From: Atrichornis clamosus | Taxonomy: Eukaryota; Chordata; Aves; Passeriformes; Menuridae | Length of the DNA stretch: 64,000 nt | NCBI GenBank assembly: GCA_013400975.1 | Contig: WBMZ01000197.1 | Span: 62,001 to 126,000, forward strand | Direction of reading: 5' to 3' | Part shown: in pieces, positions 34,710 through 48,800 of the stretch | Numbering within the stretch: the stretch's first letter is position 1 | How the letters are laid out: each line of letters begins with the position of its first letter | The notes under the pieces: generated by a model | What the model was told of the DNA's origin: nothing | Databases searched by the model: none | The model's input: only the letters and a program-made list of their open reading frames with translations | Made by a program: the position numbers and the translations under genes

Positions 34710-37700
34710 CGCAGCAGGCGAAAGTCCTCATCACGAGGAACAGGAGCATAAGGGAGAAGCATTTAGCTCATGGGAAAAAAAAAAACCAACCCTGTTTTTT
34801 TCAAAATGGAACTAAGATCTAGTACATAAATTATTTATTAGATCTGTTTCTTCCCACAGATACAGTGAACTGTGGAATCAATACTTTGGTTAAAGTACAA
34901 ATTATATGAACTGACTTTGTACTTACTTAAAATGTATAATGATGCAATGCATTCCTTTTATTATTTTTTAAAATAATAATGTTTAATCTTTTATTAATAA
35001 GCACCTGAATTCCATGTCTGTCTTAATTTTAAGTCCTTCCATATTGCCATAATGAGTTTCTTTCCTAACTGCTTATTCTGCAGAGGTCAAGACAATTTTC
35101 CTTTTTTAATGGCCTACACACACAAAAAAAGAATCTGTTGTAGCACCAAAAAAAGATATCATGAGAAGTAGCACACCCTCAATGGAAGAAATGCTGACAT
35201 CCAAAAAAACCACTCATTGGTCAGACAGTCTTGTGCAGAGATGCACAATAATCCAGTTTGTAAAATCCTGATATGCTGCAACTCCAACAAACCTTTTCTC
35301 CCTGGGGAGTTCCTGGGTGTAATCGATAGTTCAGGTGGGTGTGTGAAGTTTCTCTGATAGAAAAAGAAGTCGTCACGAGTGTAGACATGGCTGCTCCACC
35401 CTAAAAACTTTCCATGCAGGGTATCTAGACCTTTCCCCCATCAGACCAGTTTTCAGCCACCTCTAGCCAGAGCTGTGCCACGGTAACAGCGTCAACACAA
35501 ACGTGTTGGCCAATTCTTCCCGCAGCTCCCACACCCCCCTGCTGGGTTACCCCACCTGAGGAAACGCCATCAGACAGAGCCGAGACCTTTATTCCCATGA
35601 TCAGCAGGCCAGCCCAGGCTGCCTCTGTTCTGGAAAGCAATTAAGGAAAGTTGAGTCGCACCTCGCTCGGAACCCTGGCACTGCGCACATCCCTCCACCC
35701 TTGGGAGCAAAAGGGAGTAAAAACCCCAGGAGCTCCCAAGCCCTGCAAGACCATGCCTGACACCTACAGAGGTGTATTTTTCAGGATAGCATCCCAGAGG
35801 AATACACTGCTTGCCAGCACACAGCTGCATGGATCAGCCCAGAAAGAGGGGAAGGGAGCAAACCACACAACACCCCCAGCTTTCCGCAGCTGAGGCTCCC
35901 TGATGTGGAGCAGGGAAGCAGATCTGCAGGGCTGGTTTTATTCTCTAAAACGCCCAGCTATGACAGCACCAGCCTATACAAAACCCTTTTCTTCCCTAAC
36001 TCTTGTTTCCATCTCGTTGGACTGTTTTCACAGCCGCTAAATTAAAAGCCTAAAAGCAAATTTTCTCTAAACCCTTCAAAGAAGGACAGAAGGGGAATGA
36101 ATTAGGTTGCATCAAATCTAAATAGCAAAAAATTTGCTCAGCTACCACTTTATAAGTCTCCACCTGCAATTGTGACCACACCTGTCATTCTCACTAATCT
36201 TCAACTGGCTGCTGCCTACATCTTACAAATTTTCAAGCTCTTTTCTCTTGAAGCACATCCTCCCCAGTTCCCAAAAAATACAGCTTTTGAACACACCTGA
36301 TGTCAGACTCATTTCTTTAACACACCAAACTCCCCCCCAGACTGTCCAATCTTTCCTTCCCATAGCATTTTGTGCAGAATTTGCATTCCAAGTTTTGCAC
36401 CAAGTTGTTTGGATGCACTGATGAATGTGTTTACTTGTTCCTCCAAGCTGGGCTCAAGAGGATTTGGAAGACACTTTGACCTGTTCTTCCCACAGGTGAC
36501 AGGGACAGAGGGGGATCAGCCTGTGCAAACCAGACATTGAAGGCTGCATCTCTGATTCTCATGGCTGAAATCCAAACTCTCCTGGGGAGCTAGACTTCAG
36601 CCTAGGCTTGACAGTTCATACCATAAATACACTCAAAAACTTAATCTTTTCCCCTACCCATGCCTAAAATCTTGAACAACCTGATTTGCATATTGCATTT
36701 TTTCCATAGAACACTAATCCATCAGGATTACACACCTGAATGTCTGCATGAAATAGGAGTGACTTGTCACACTGTTTTTCATGAGCAGCAGGCTGCACAG
36801 CACCTCTAAAGAGAGACACTTATTTAAGCTTCAAGATCTGCTTATGATTCAGGGAGCCTAAAACCACTGAGATCAATCAGAATTTTGCTCTTAACTTTAG
36901 TGGAGTGCAATCAAGCCAAAAAGACAAAAGGGAACATAATCCGAAGTCCTATTTTGCCACGTTCCCTATTGGGACACACTGTGGTTCTAGCAAAATATCT
37001 ACAGTCAGCCCTTCCCTTTGCTCCAGAAGGTACAGGATGGAAACATCAGTTATGCAAGAGAATCAAATCTGGTCAGAGTTAAAAATACATCCATTAGTCT
37101 GCAGGGTGCCTGCAACTCTCAGAAGAATCACAATTACAATTTAAGATGGATATTCAGTGGCCAGATTTAAAAAAAAACTGTTTTCAACTATGTCCTTTGT
37201 TTCTAGAAGTAGAAATTTGCATCAGGAACCATTCCAGTTCTGGTGATCATCTGAGCAAAGGAAGGCTTTACCTTCTTTTTCCTAGAAACATCCCCATGTT
37301 AGAAGAAATCATTTAATGTATTCTATCAAACTACTTCTTCAGCATTGGGTGTATTTTTACACAACAAAATTAGTAACAGCTTTCTTAGTGTGAAACCACA
37401 AGCTTACCAGATGAGAGAGGAAGAGAAATAACTTGACTAATAATATTACATAAGGAACACAAATGGGTTTATGGTCAACATGGGAACTTTTCAGTCTGAT
37501 TTACAGCCATCACCTTGACCAATTGCCAAATCAAAATTTTAAGCTGAGCTCAGTGATTGAGTTATAAGTCTGTATTTTAGCAATCTTAAGTTTGATACCT
37601 GGAATATGCTCAGCTGAAAAAGGTTTGGGTTTGCTCTGATCACTGCAATATTAAAAGCAGGACCTTGCACCACAGCCCTTGCTGTTCATTTAAAGCAAAT

Positions 37701-37900
37701 GTGCCATGTGACACAGAAAAAAACAACTCCAAAACAGATACAGTGTTAATCTGTTTCTCTACCAGCCCCAGTTTGGTGCAGGTACTGAAGAACCATGGAA
37801 GAAATACACACATTGCCACCATTATTCCTACCCCAAATCCTGGAACTGGACAAGGAGCACACCCCAAATGTGCCACAGACACAGAAACAAGGAGGAACTA
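34710..37900 (+). other. TGFBR2L: Probable 3' UTR of the receptor gene and convergent spacer
   Basis: AT-rich sequence follows the stop. I see no canonical AATAAA on the plus strand in the first 1.3 kb. The first ATTAAA is at 36041-36046, and a weaker CATAAA is at 34826-34831. The UTR end cannot be fixed from sequence. No coding sequence is recognisable between here and the OSBPL11 3' UTR. Confidence 0.5.
34831..34839 (+). promoter_or_regulatory. TGFBR2L: AU-rich element nonamer in the receptor 3' UTR
   Basis: TTATTTATT, the classical AU-rich element nonamer bound by proteins such as TTP and HuR, lies 122 bases after the stop in AT-rich surroundings. It suggests an unstable mRNA, provided the UTR extends this far. 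Confidence 0.45.
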
Positions 37901-37917
37901 ATCCCACTGTTTTAATT

Positions 37918-37929
37918 TTTATTTTTATT
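37918..37929 (-). terminator. OSBPL11: Tandem polyadenylation signals for OSBPL11
   Basis: Two AATAAA hexamers lie back to back on the minus strand (tttatttttatt on plus). They would give a 3' UTR of about 1.9 kb. A further AATAAA on the minus strand is at 38195-38200 and would give a UTR of about 1.6 kb. Either could be used. Confidence 0.5.
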
Positions 37930-38312
37930 CCTGGTTAAACATGAAAATGCCCAATGGATATTCAAAACTATCACAACAGGATGGTTGTATAGAATATCAC
38001 AAACAAGACAAGCAGGGCCAAAAACATTCTTCTGCTGGAGAACAGTTACTACTCAAGCACACAGTGCCAAAATATCCCACTTTTGGGACCAAGGAAAGCC
38101 CAAACAGATCTCCAGCATAAAAGAAAACAACCTACTCTTTCCTGGTCACCTGATCTCTAGGAAAGCAGACAGAACAAATGAATCATTTTGTAGCTTTATT
38201 ACCCCCCCCACTTCTCACAAACGGACTATGACTCGCATTGAGATCTCAGTGCATTTCACAGCAAAAGAAAAATGTACAAGAGGATCAAAACAGTTGTGCA
38301 TAACCCCAACTC

Positions 38313-38329
38313 TTTTTTTTTTTTTTTTT
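38313..38329. repeat. T17 homopolymer
   Basis: Seventeen T on plus, hence A17 in an OSBPL11 transcript, inside the presumed 3' UTR. Confidence 0.95.
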
Positions 38330-39784
38330 GCATGATTTACAGTTTGTCTTGAAAGTTAACATGGTTATTTAAACCTTCTGATGCATTCTTACACTTGCAT
38401 CTTCTCTATGGAAAACATCTTACCAGATCACACAGTTGTGAGTTCTCATGATGCTGGATCAGGTGCAGCCATTGCTATGGCTGGGAAGTGGCAGATAATG
38501 TTATATACACTGATTGGAAGACTACATCAGAAGAAAAAACAGATTAAGGCACCACTGTTGGAAAAATTAAGGTAGCTTGTAGTTACAACAATAACGAAAG
38601 CCATAGTAAGTACTATTCTTAATTGCCAGCAATTCTTAGACTTCAATAAAATAGTTATAAAAAGAAAAAAAAAAAACAAAGGATGTTTGTACCTGAATAC
38701 AGTTTCCTGATGTCTGATTGTGTTTCAAATCAATACCCAGTCCTCAGCATAATCAGTTGTTGGTTCGGTTTTTTTTATGGTAAGATGAAAAACCAGGACC
38801 TACAGTTCATGTATTCAAGGTCACATTTCACTGCTTTGTTCTGAACACCACCACAGGAGAAAAACAAAACAACCCAAAGGACAGTTTGTAACACTGATAC
38901 TTCATCTCTGACGATTAGATGGGCAGAGAAATTTAAATACAAAATTGTACGTTTTCTGTTCATTTTGAAAGCCTTAGTCCTCAGGAAGAGAAGTTGGAGG
39001 AGAAAAAACAGGCCAGATCTCATTACATTATAACTTGAGAAAAAACAGTCACTCAAAGAGATTTAATAAAATTAGAGTTGAAAAGTGTTCAAATTACTTT
39101 TCCAATTCAAGTCAATTATTTCAAGTATATTAAAACGCTTCAGAGGAAAAATTTCTCCATGGTTACACTTCTAATTGCTTTTATAAATCCATAAAAAAGA
39201 AAAGTAGTCTCTACATATATCCCATACTCCTCCAATGCATGCACATGTTCTCTCCGAAGAGAAGGTCGTCATGATCCAGTTGTTTCTTAATACTGATTTC
39301 AGGCACATCTTCCAAACACCCTTCCAGTTTTCGCCAAGAAGGTTAATTACTGGGCATAAAAGCAGCAATTTTTTGTTGCTGTTGTCTACATGTGTACTGA
39401 GGAGGTTTCAGTTATTAAAGAGCTTGACACAGATTCCAAAAGAGTTCCTATGTCGCTCCAAAATCCAACAGTTTCTTCTTCTCTTAGGCGGCTTTTGCAG
39501 TCAGATCTACTTAGAAGAATCTTACATAATGCAGATAAAATCTCTTGGATCATACAAAAAAACCCCAAGTTGGTTGAATGTACCTGGCAAGTTTGTCTCT
39601 ACAACTTGCATTTTTACCTTTTTTTTTTAAATAGCTTTAAAGTGCCCTAGTATAGTTATTTTTTTATGCTCATTTAAACTTGCACAATTACATAAAAAGG
39701 GGACACTCAGTGTGATTACTGTGTTCTGAGAGACAGAGGAAAAGGAGAGGAAAATCAGAAAACTCATCTTAAAGCAGCTTTTTT

Positions 39785-39862
39785 CTAGTTACTGTCCGTT
39801 TGCTGAGTTTGTGTGGCAGAGCCTGTTTTCCAGAGGGGTTTATGATAAACCCAGCCATCTCC
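39785..39862 (-). CDS. OSBPL11: OSBPL11 exon 13: C-terminus
   Basis: This exon encodes [12 protein letters not shown] followed by a short tail, then TAG at 39787-39785. [11 protein letters not shown] is the end of human ORP11 as well; the tail after it differs. The acceptor is ttgcag, phase 0. Confidence 0.95.
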   Translation of the reverse strand, partial: GDGWVYHKPLWKTGSATQTQQTDSN

Positions 39863-42800
39863 CTGCAATTTAAAAGAGAAAATATGGTTATCAGAAAGAC
39901 AGTGCCCTGGGAGAAGTGCCTTCACACAGCCGTTAGACAGATAGGTGTGAACAGCAGAGGGACAGAGCTGGCACCTGTAACTCCCACAGATTAAGGCGCA
40001 GAGATCAGCGCTGCAGGCTTCTGCCACCACCTCAGCACACGTGCAGGCTCCTGCCGAGCCCCCGCGCTCGCTGGGAGCCAACTGCACTGTAATTAACCCA
40101 GCCAAAAAGCCACTCTTCTCAACTGTGTGATCCAAATCACTTTAAGAAGCCAAATAAGCAGCCAGCAGAGAGGCAGCTACTCAGGATTATCAGCTCTAAC
40201 ACAGCCCTACTGCTTACCTGGAAATGAAGTAGCTCAGGATTATGTTTAAACGTTTTCTGAGTACACCTGTATCTTGAATTAGCAACAGAATTTCATCTTT
40301 TCTGAATCTAGATATTGACAATACGACTAAGGCTGAGCTAATTATACTAACACAGCTTTAGAGAACAAAAACGTTCATGGGAGCTAATAGATAGTCCTGA
40401 ACTTTACAAAACAAACCTGGAAGACTTTTTAGCCTATGTTCTAAACCCTTAGGAGATCACACCTATGGGAAGAAGTGAGGGAATTACATTGCTGCAGTGT
40501 ATCAGATAAAAGTTTTCACTGCAGGAGAATCTAAACTACTATAGCATAAGTTTACTCAAGAACTCTCCTCTTGCAAAGCTCTGTATACAAGCAAGCTCTC
40601 ATCACGTGGATCACAAGAAAGCCTATTTCAAAGTTATCATACCAGCAGCCCCCTATTCTCCTGAGCAGGCTGCAATTCACCTTGTTAAAAGTCTACTATT
40701 ACTATGACCATTATTGAAGTACAGGTTAAAACACGGAACAAATAAGCTCTATCCAAAATGTAATGTAGAACAAAAAAAGTGGTAAGTTGAGAATGAACTC
40801 ATGTTCCTCCTTGCTAACAATAATATGTTGAGTACATACACACACAACCTCTGGAAAATCAGGAGTACTGATTATTTTCTTACTGTTGCAGGCTACTTAC
40901 ATGTGTATATGCAAAGCTATTTTCCATGTGCCACTAAGGACGTGCTTGGTAAAAGAAACTGGACCACAAAACTGGCAAACATTTGGGTGCAAGAGAATCA
41001 CAAAACCCAAGTGTTTGGAAAGTGAAGAATGAAGTCACACCTTTACACACTTAGGAATTCTTACATCACCTTACTCCTATGGATCCCACAGAGCTAAATC
41101 AGAAGATCTACGGTCAAATACTCTATTCTGACAGGACACAGACCCATACGTGCACCTGCTTTCATAACAGCTCTGCCTCTGCCTTCATCAACAACAGCTA
41201 ACTGTTTGAGAACTTACATCTTTCAGGAAGTATTTAGTACACCAAGGTGTTTCTGTTTCAGCACGAAGTCTCTCTTCATTCCTCTGCCGTTCCTCCAGGG
41301 CCCGCTTGTGTTCTGTAGCCTTATCAATGTCTCCATCCCGCAGAGATTCTGTCACGTGCTGCCACAGCCTCCTACAAAATCAACTGGTAACTTTACTGTT
41401 CCAAGGTTTTCCCAGCCTGCCACCTCAAAACATCCTCACAGGATCACTGCAGGCAGTTCTTGTGGGATAGGAGCACTCCCTCCATGTACACGTGACCAAC
41501 CAGCTCAGGTGAGAGCGCGATGCTGCAGTGCAGGGAAAGGCTCAAGGCCAAGCCCTACAGCTACACCAGCCACCAGGAGCAGGCAGGAATGGCTCTGAGG
41601 TTCTGGCAGTGCCAGTCTGATGTCTGTTTGCAAACCCTTTAAAGTTGCTATGGAAGTGTTATCCAACAAGCATTTTCTTGGGAGGGTGTGCCTAGTCAGG
41701 AGCTGCCCTGCTGTGTAGCTGAGGGTTAAAAGCGATACAAGTAAGGAGCCTCTGTTCTGGTAGGCACTTTATGAACTAAAAAAAAAAAAAATCTCTGTTC
41801 ATGAATAAGAGTCAAGATAAACAACCACGTGCCTGCACTTGGGATCCACACTTTTTATTATGCTCTTGATTATTGTTTTTAAAACCACAAAACTTAAGAT
41901 CACTGCTGGTAAGCACTATCCACAAATACATTTGCAGGTTTTCCTAAGGCACTCACCAGACCGCTTAGGACAAAAAAGGGTTTGAAAAGAGCAAACAAAT
42001 ACTCTACCTAGATTCAAAGGGTCCTTGCTTCTCAAGGGGCCGGACTCGTTTTCTTGTCACAGAGAGCTTTGTCAAGTCCACGTATTTTGTCTCCCCGTTG
42101 CTGTAGGTGAACTCAAGCACACTGTTCCACTCCCCCTGCACTTTGCACACCACCGTGTTCATCATGTTCTGCTTCACTTCACCTGTGACTCTAGGAAAGA
42201 AATTTACTTTTAAAAGGCCATGGCTGAAGAAACTTGAGGATTATTCATTGCATAATCACTCAATCCTGAATGAGTATGCAAAGTCATCACACTGCCTTGA
42301 AAAATATTAGGTTAATTGAATTGTATTTGCATGGAGAAGCTCAAAGAGCAAAGCGACTTTCACTCGCAGCTCTAGTTCTCTTCATGTCATCCAGGAAATT
42401 CCATTTTAGGCTTCAGCTTGTTCCAAGCCTCACAAGGGAATTGAAAACGAAAAAGTAACTAACACAGGCTGGTTCACTTCTAACTAGTAGTTGATCATTT
42501 CCACTTGAACTATCAAATCAGATACATAGTTCAGACTTGAAAAATAAAGTAAACTTTCTAGCAAGACTATATCTCACTACCTGCTGGCACTTCATCTTGT
42601 ATCTTTACATGTTCATGTTCTCCATATGCAGCAGACACACAAAGGCAGAAAGCAAGGTAGGAAACTAGGAACCAGGAAAACTTTTGTTTTGCTTTTGTTC
42701 CCTGTCTCTTCCACAGAAACCTCTGCCAGTAACAAGATCTGAAAAGTGTCTTTGTAACATGCAGTATTTCATTTGAAGTGTTGCACAGTGCTCAAGTATC

Positions 42801-45800
42801 ACCATAATTACACACACGCATGCCTACTTTTCTTCCCAACACTGAAACCTGTCCTAAGACCTCCTGACACTCCCTTTATCCTGACCCAGTTGTTGAGCAT
42901 TGATTGGCAAGCAAATTACCACCCTCAAACAGAACTTTTCTCCTAGAAATAAAGAAACAAAAGGGTCTGCACACTAGCAAACCAGGCTTGAGACATTCTC
43001 ATTTATAAGGTGCTGCAGCATTCACAAAGGACATCATCTCCAGCTCCAATTAAACTGCAATTACCTGCACACAACCTCCCTAAAACTCACCACTTTCCAG
43101 CTCCCCTTCCTCCATTTCATCAGTGCTCACACAAAGCACACGCTCCACCTCCTTCCACACTTCCATTGTGTGCAGCTAAGAACAGCTAACTTGCACACCA
43201 CTGGGTCACTCTGATGGCCTTTGCACCATTGCATTCAGGAGAGTGGAAGTGGCACTTCTGTGCTCCCACCTTGCGTGGTGCCACACTCAAGAGAAGAAGG
43301 GAGTGCAGGACACAAGTGCCACTCCCCTTCTTCCACACACACTGCTCACTTCCTGCTGTGCCTGCACCTACCTGTTCTCCCCGAGCCCGGCAGCAAAATA
43401 GAGAAATTTATCTCTCAACAATGAAATGAGTAACGAAGGCCAGACCTTCCAGCACAGAGATACTGGATGCCAGCCAAATCAGACCTGCAGGCAAGCTCCA
43501 GGGCAAGAGGAGAAAGCTCGTAGCATGAGGCAGCAGCCAGGACTTCTGCCACATCTTGGTCTGGCATGTCAAACCTAATTTAACCTCATGAGAAGCACCT
43601 TAAAAAATCCAAACAGACTGATAAGTAGGTGCTGCTCATGCAGTTTTCCTTCACAAAAATTCAAGATTCATTGAAGAAAACGTGAGCAATAAAAGCATAT
43701 TTACAATTTTTTTTTGTGACAGTTAACAAGCACTAACAATTACTGAAAACAGTAGAACGAGCAGATGACAAGCAAGCAGCCTTTATTTTTGTGCTGCTTT
43801 TCATCCTGCAATTTCCACACCTCACTGAAGTTATTACACGTGGTGGAGTCCCTGTCTTCCTCCCAAGAGATCTCTGAACAGCCTGAATTCACAGGATTCC
43901 AGAGATCAGCCTGGTCAGACTCTGCAGTTACACCTTCACAACTTTAAGAGCTTGATTTTTCCCAAACGTTGTGTGGTAACAACACAATACTGTCATCCAG
44001 TATTTTAATATCAATCACAAAATTACTGCCTCAGCTTAAAGTAAACAAAGTTTTATCACTCACTACCAAGGTGCAGTATTGAGCTGCTCCATTAAACTCT
44101 CATTACCTGTATTTCTCCAAGTGGCATTGCTCTGACACACAACCATTGTCAGCACTGCAGACCACTTCCTCTGCCTGAACCAGTATTAGTGACAAAAACC
44201 TGCTGGCACTTATTTGTAAGCCTGGCATGACTGATAAATGTCTGGCTGTTTGTTACCATTATCCACTATTTCATCCAGCTAAAGAGGTACAGGACCAAGG
44301 AGTCAATATCCAGCTGAGGTCTAACAACAAGGGTCACTCTACAAAAAAATCCATACCATTGCCATGGCAACTCCCTTGCACTCTGGGTAACCATGACAAC
44401 ACTGCTGATTCCCATCAGGAGATTCTCTGGCAATGTCCAATCATCACCATGTCAAATTTTCAATAGTTACAGTACCTTGAAAGATCTCTCTTTAAAAAGC
44501 CTCTACATCTGTGACTAACTTCAGAGAGACAAATAACAAAACAGTTTCCAAAATTAAATCACTGAAGTAAAATTACATCCTATCACTTATCTTCTATGGT
44601 ACAAGAGGAGCTATTGCAAGGTGGAGGATACACCCTGAGCCATGATAAAAAATCCCAAATGATGTGCCACTTTCAAATTGTACCAAGTAGAACAGAACTA
44701 CACGTAAGCTTCAGTTCTCCAGATGCAATTGGGACTTGCAAGTTAAATTCAAAGCATGTATAGAAATTTATCGGGCGACGTGGGGTTTTTTTGTTTTCTT
44801 TAAGCAACAAATATGGCCCTACCCTTCTGCTTCAGGAAAGTGATTTAGAGAAGACAGCTGATTTTTTGCAAGCTGTGAAAGCAACCCACATCTAGGAAAT
44901 TCTGATGTTCTAGGCTGTTACATATTTCATTATGATCTCCAACATATTTAATCTAAGAAAGATTTAAATAAATCCTCTTCAGCAAACAGCTGAGTGCAAA
45001 ATGCTCTGCAATCAGACATTCTTTGTGAGACTACTACTTAATTTTCAGCTTCCTCAATTAATTGTCTCTATATTAGCATGAGGCTAATCTATAGCAGTCT
45101 TACTATAAAATGTCTAAATACCCCAAGCAAACTTTTCCTGGATCTTCTTTGCCTGTTAGTTTTTAAACATGCATACAAATGGAAAAACTACCACTACAGG
45201 CCTTACTATTTTTGTCTTTACAAAAAGGAAATTTTACCTAGAGATTTTCTATAAGCTGCTTAAACTTGATAGTCCTATATTTCTTATACAGAAATCCTAA
45301 GACAATGATGCCTGCAGTGCACTTACAACACATGTTGCAAACAACATGCAACCCTTTAAGACAGGGAGATCAATCTCATTTCAAACAAACAAAATGTTCT
45401 CACCGATGCAATTTGCCACCGTAGAAGGGCTTGGTGTGAAAGTTAATACTTGCAGAATACCCGGTCTTTGCACAGTTAATGTTGACTTTTCCTCCCAGTT
45501 CTACCCAGGGAACAGTTAAGATTGACCGGGCGTATGCGCAGGGCAGAGAGAAGGTGTATTCTTCCCCGTGTTCCAAGAGATGTAAGACACCTGTGTGAAG
45601 ACAGACAAGAATCTGTAAATCAGCACCATTTCAGAAAAGGCCAAACAAGTTGTTGAAACAAATAGTCAGTACTACATCTGACTACTTTTCCTCACAGTGC
45701 CTCACAGAAAAAAAGAAAATTTGAAAAACCCACACAAAGTGACATTTGTTAGATTCTAGGTACAAACATTTTCCTGGAAGTACTAACCTGAGTAATGTGT

Positions 45801-48800
45801 GTTTACGTTTCTTTGGGGAAAAGACATTTATCCCAATAATATTGCTCCATAAAGTACAATACTGTGCTGTGCACATATTTTTTCAGTAGTACATGAAAGG
45901 GCTGGTCACTCTCTTATTGATGGCTCTGAAGCATGGCAAGACAAGACTTATGCTGACAAAAGGAAATAACATGAATTCCCTGAACTGCAGATCCTGAGGA
46001 AGGCTAATACTCCTGTTTTCCCTTCCCATGATACACCCTACCCAATCTGAAGGCAAGCAGCAGAGACAATTCTCCTTACTGCATCTCTCTGCCAAAATAA
46101 ACCCAACTCTCTCCTGACACCAGCTTTTGCAATAAATGTCAAGAATCTCATAAAACACTAGAATTTTTCTTGGGTTTTAAGGTGAGTGGGTTTGATTCCT
46201 ATAAAGAAACCAAAAACACAAGATCTACCTCTTGCCCTTGCAAGGACACAGCACAACATCTGACTGCTGCCTGCCCCAGCCCATGCCTCTGGAGCACAGT
46301 ATCCTTGGATGTCTGAAAACTGCATGAACCACATGGGAAATTCAGAAAAAAATTATGACTTCACTTGAGAAAGGTCCTACAAGAGATATCAACTCCAGAG
46401 ATTACCTGCACAGCCAAAGATGTGCTTTCCACATTCCCTGCCATTCCCCCAGTCATTCCCTTGTCCAGTGCACAGTTTACATGCAAGTTCTTGGAATCCC
46501 CAGTTACTGAGCAATATACACAGGGGACTCAGAGTGGGAGAGGCTGGCTCATCTCTTGAAGTAGAGGGAAATTACAGTGTGAGGGCAGTTACCCCTCTCT
46601 GACCCTAAAGGATCTGATTTTTTTAGTTAAAGAAAATCAAAATGTGCATAGAAAGATTATGTGCAATATAGGGAAATGCAACAACACCTCTATTTAACAT
46701 ATGTCTGACGCAAATTAAGTAATAAATATCAGTTTACATCACAGTATCTGACCTCTGGTTTAAAAGTAAAAATTTTATTTCCAAATATAATCCTGAGTTT
46801 TGGCAAAGCATAAACCTATCTTATTTTTTAATTCCATATGAAAATTTGCTATTTACAATGATGACTTGTAGCATCTTCTGAATATAACACCAGATTTGCT
46901 ATCAAACTAATAATATTTTAACGAACTTCTAAAATGAAAAGGAGTGAATTTAGACTTACCCTCGCCAACCATTGTCACTCCTATTGACATTCCTAAGAAT
47001 TTACTTTTTGTCCAGACATGGGCATTGACACACATCTTTCTCTCTACACACTCAGCATAAAACCCTGAGACAGGAGGATGGTGGGACACTTGCTCAGCTA
47101 CAAATTTCACTGTGTAATAGTCCAGCTCTGCTTGGCCTTCCGTATCTTTGGGCAGAGGTACTTGCTCAGAGGGGGAGTGAGCAGAGGAGTTGGTGCCAGC
47201 ATCAGTGGCCACGTGGCTCTTCGGCATCCTCCAGGAGCAGTGGAAGGTCTCCCCGATGATGGGGTTGTAGGGTTTCTTGGCAATGGCTCCCTTGCGGCCC
47301 TCGTGGAAGGAAGTGAGATAATACTCCACAAAGCGGATCATCCTCTCCTCGGGGGTGGTGCCGTTTGTGATGGCTATGAAGAGGTCGGGATGGGACATGA
47401 AGTCCGCGTACATCTCCAGCAGGGACCTCTTCTCTAGGATGAAGGTGGGAAGAACCACCTGAGAGAAAAGAAAAGAAAAGCCAGAAGGCTCTAGTAAGTA
47501 AAACACAGACAGGCATTTTATAAGGGAAGTTCTGAGGTGGAGGATTCTGTCCTGTTTGGGACATCACACTTTCAGACTGAACTTTCAGGTCCCACTTGTA
47601 AGATGTGAGAAAAATACAGTGACCAGAAATTCCAGAAAAGCAATTTACAGGGCAAAAAAAGCCCACTGATTACTTTTAGGACTCAAGAGGTTGAAAGGGA
47701 CTGAGCATCAGTTAAAAAAAACCCCAAAAACCAACAAAAACGTAGAAGAGTTCCAAAGAGATAATGTGTCCCACATGTCTGTGAAAGAGAAATCAAGCAG
47801 GAAGGAACTCAAACTATAGCAAGGCAGGTTTAGAGCAGAAGTTACAAAGATAGAGTCTAGTGGAGAGAAAAGCTGGGGAGCTACGTCAGCTCTGGAGAGC
47901 CTGCAGAACCACTCTCAACACAGCAACTAGGACAAGTATCCATGAGAAGCAGCAGAGTATGGGTTGATCCTGTGCCTCTGCGTGGAAGTACCTTATGCAT
48001 TCCCAGTTACATTCATCACTGTGAGCACCAGCAGTCCTGTCCTTCACTGAGCCAAGGGTAATACTGCAGAGTGAAAGGCTGTGGGTATCATCAGTCTTTT
48101 CCCTCCCTGCAGTGGGAACTAACCTCACATAACTAACTGTTGTAAACAGCATCACGGGGTGTCTCAACCATGGGATCAAGACAATCCATTAAATCAGCTG
48201 CATTCAAAGAGAAGGAGCACAAACAAACACCTCTTAATAGACATGCAAGTTAAACTGAATACACTTGCCCTGTTGCAAACACCAACCTTAAGTGGCTTTT
48301 CATTTCAGTATCCTGATATTAAGAACAATTTTATCACCTTTTTTACCTGTTTTGAAGTCAGGCCTGTCCACGCCAATGCTTTGCCTGCTCTGAAACAAAG
48401 ACAATTCTCCCCACTCAGCCAAAAGTCCCAACTGGGAGACAGGTTTGACAATTTGTTCCAACTAAGAGAAAAAGTTAGCCTAAATTCCATCTTCACTGTA
48501 AGTGAAAGAGTGACTTGATCAATTCCTGGTTGAGCAACAGGAGTTTAAACCTGACCCACAGACAGCAGGGCCTGTTCACCACCTCCTTGTTTTCTCTCTC
48601 GAGTTGTGAAACATAAGCTGTACAATACAAGTGTTTCTAGGGGTTACGTAGCTAGTGCTCAAAAAACATGGCTTTAAAAAATAATTATAATCCATAATTC
48701 CGAGAGAGAGAGTCCATTTTTTAATTGAAAAGTGCCTAGTGCTTATGGCAAGAAGTCTTTCCAGAAGTGAATTGAACATAAGCTGGTAGCAGCCTGATTT

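Larger units (their letters stand above)
37900..39784 (-). other. OSBPL11: Probable OSBPL11 3' UTR
   Basis: AT-rich sequence downstream of the OSBPL11 stop with no recognisable coding content. It contains a T17 run on plus (38313-38329), which is A17 in the transcript and could cause internal oligo-dT priming. The left end is set by the polyadenylation signals at 37918-37929. Confidence 0.5.
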
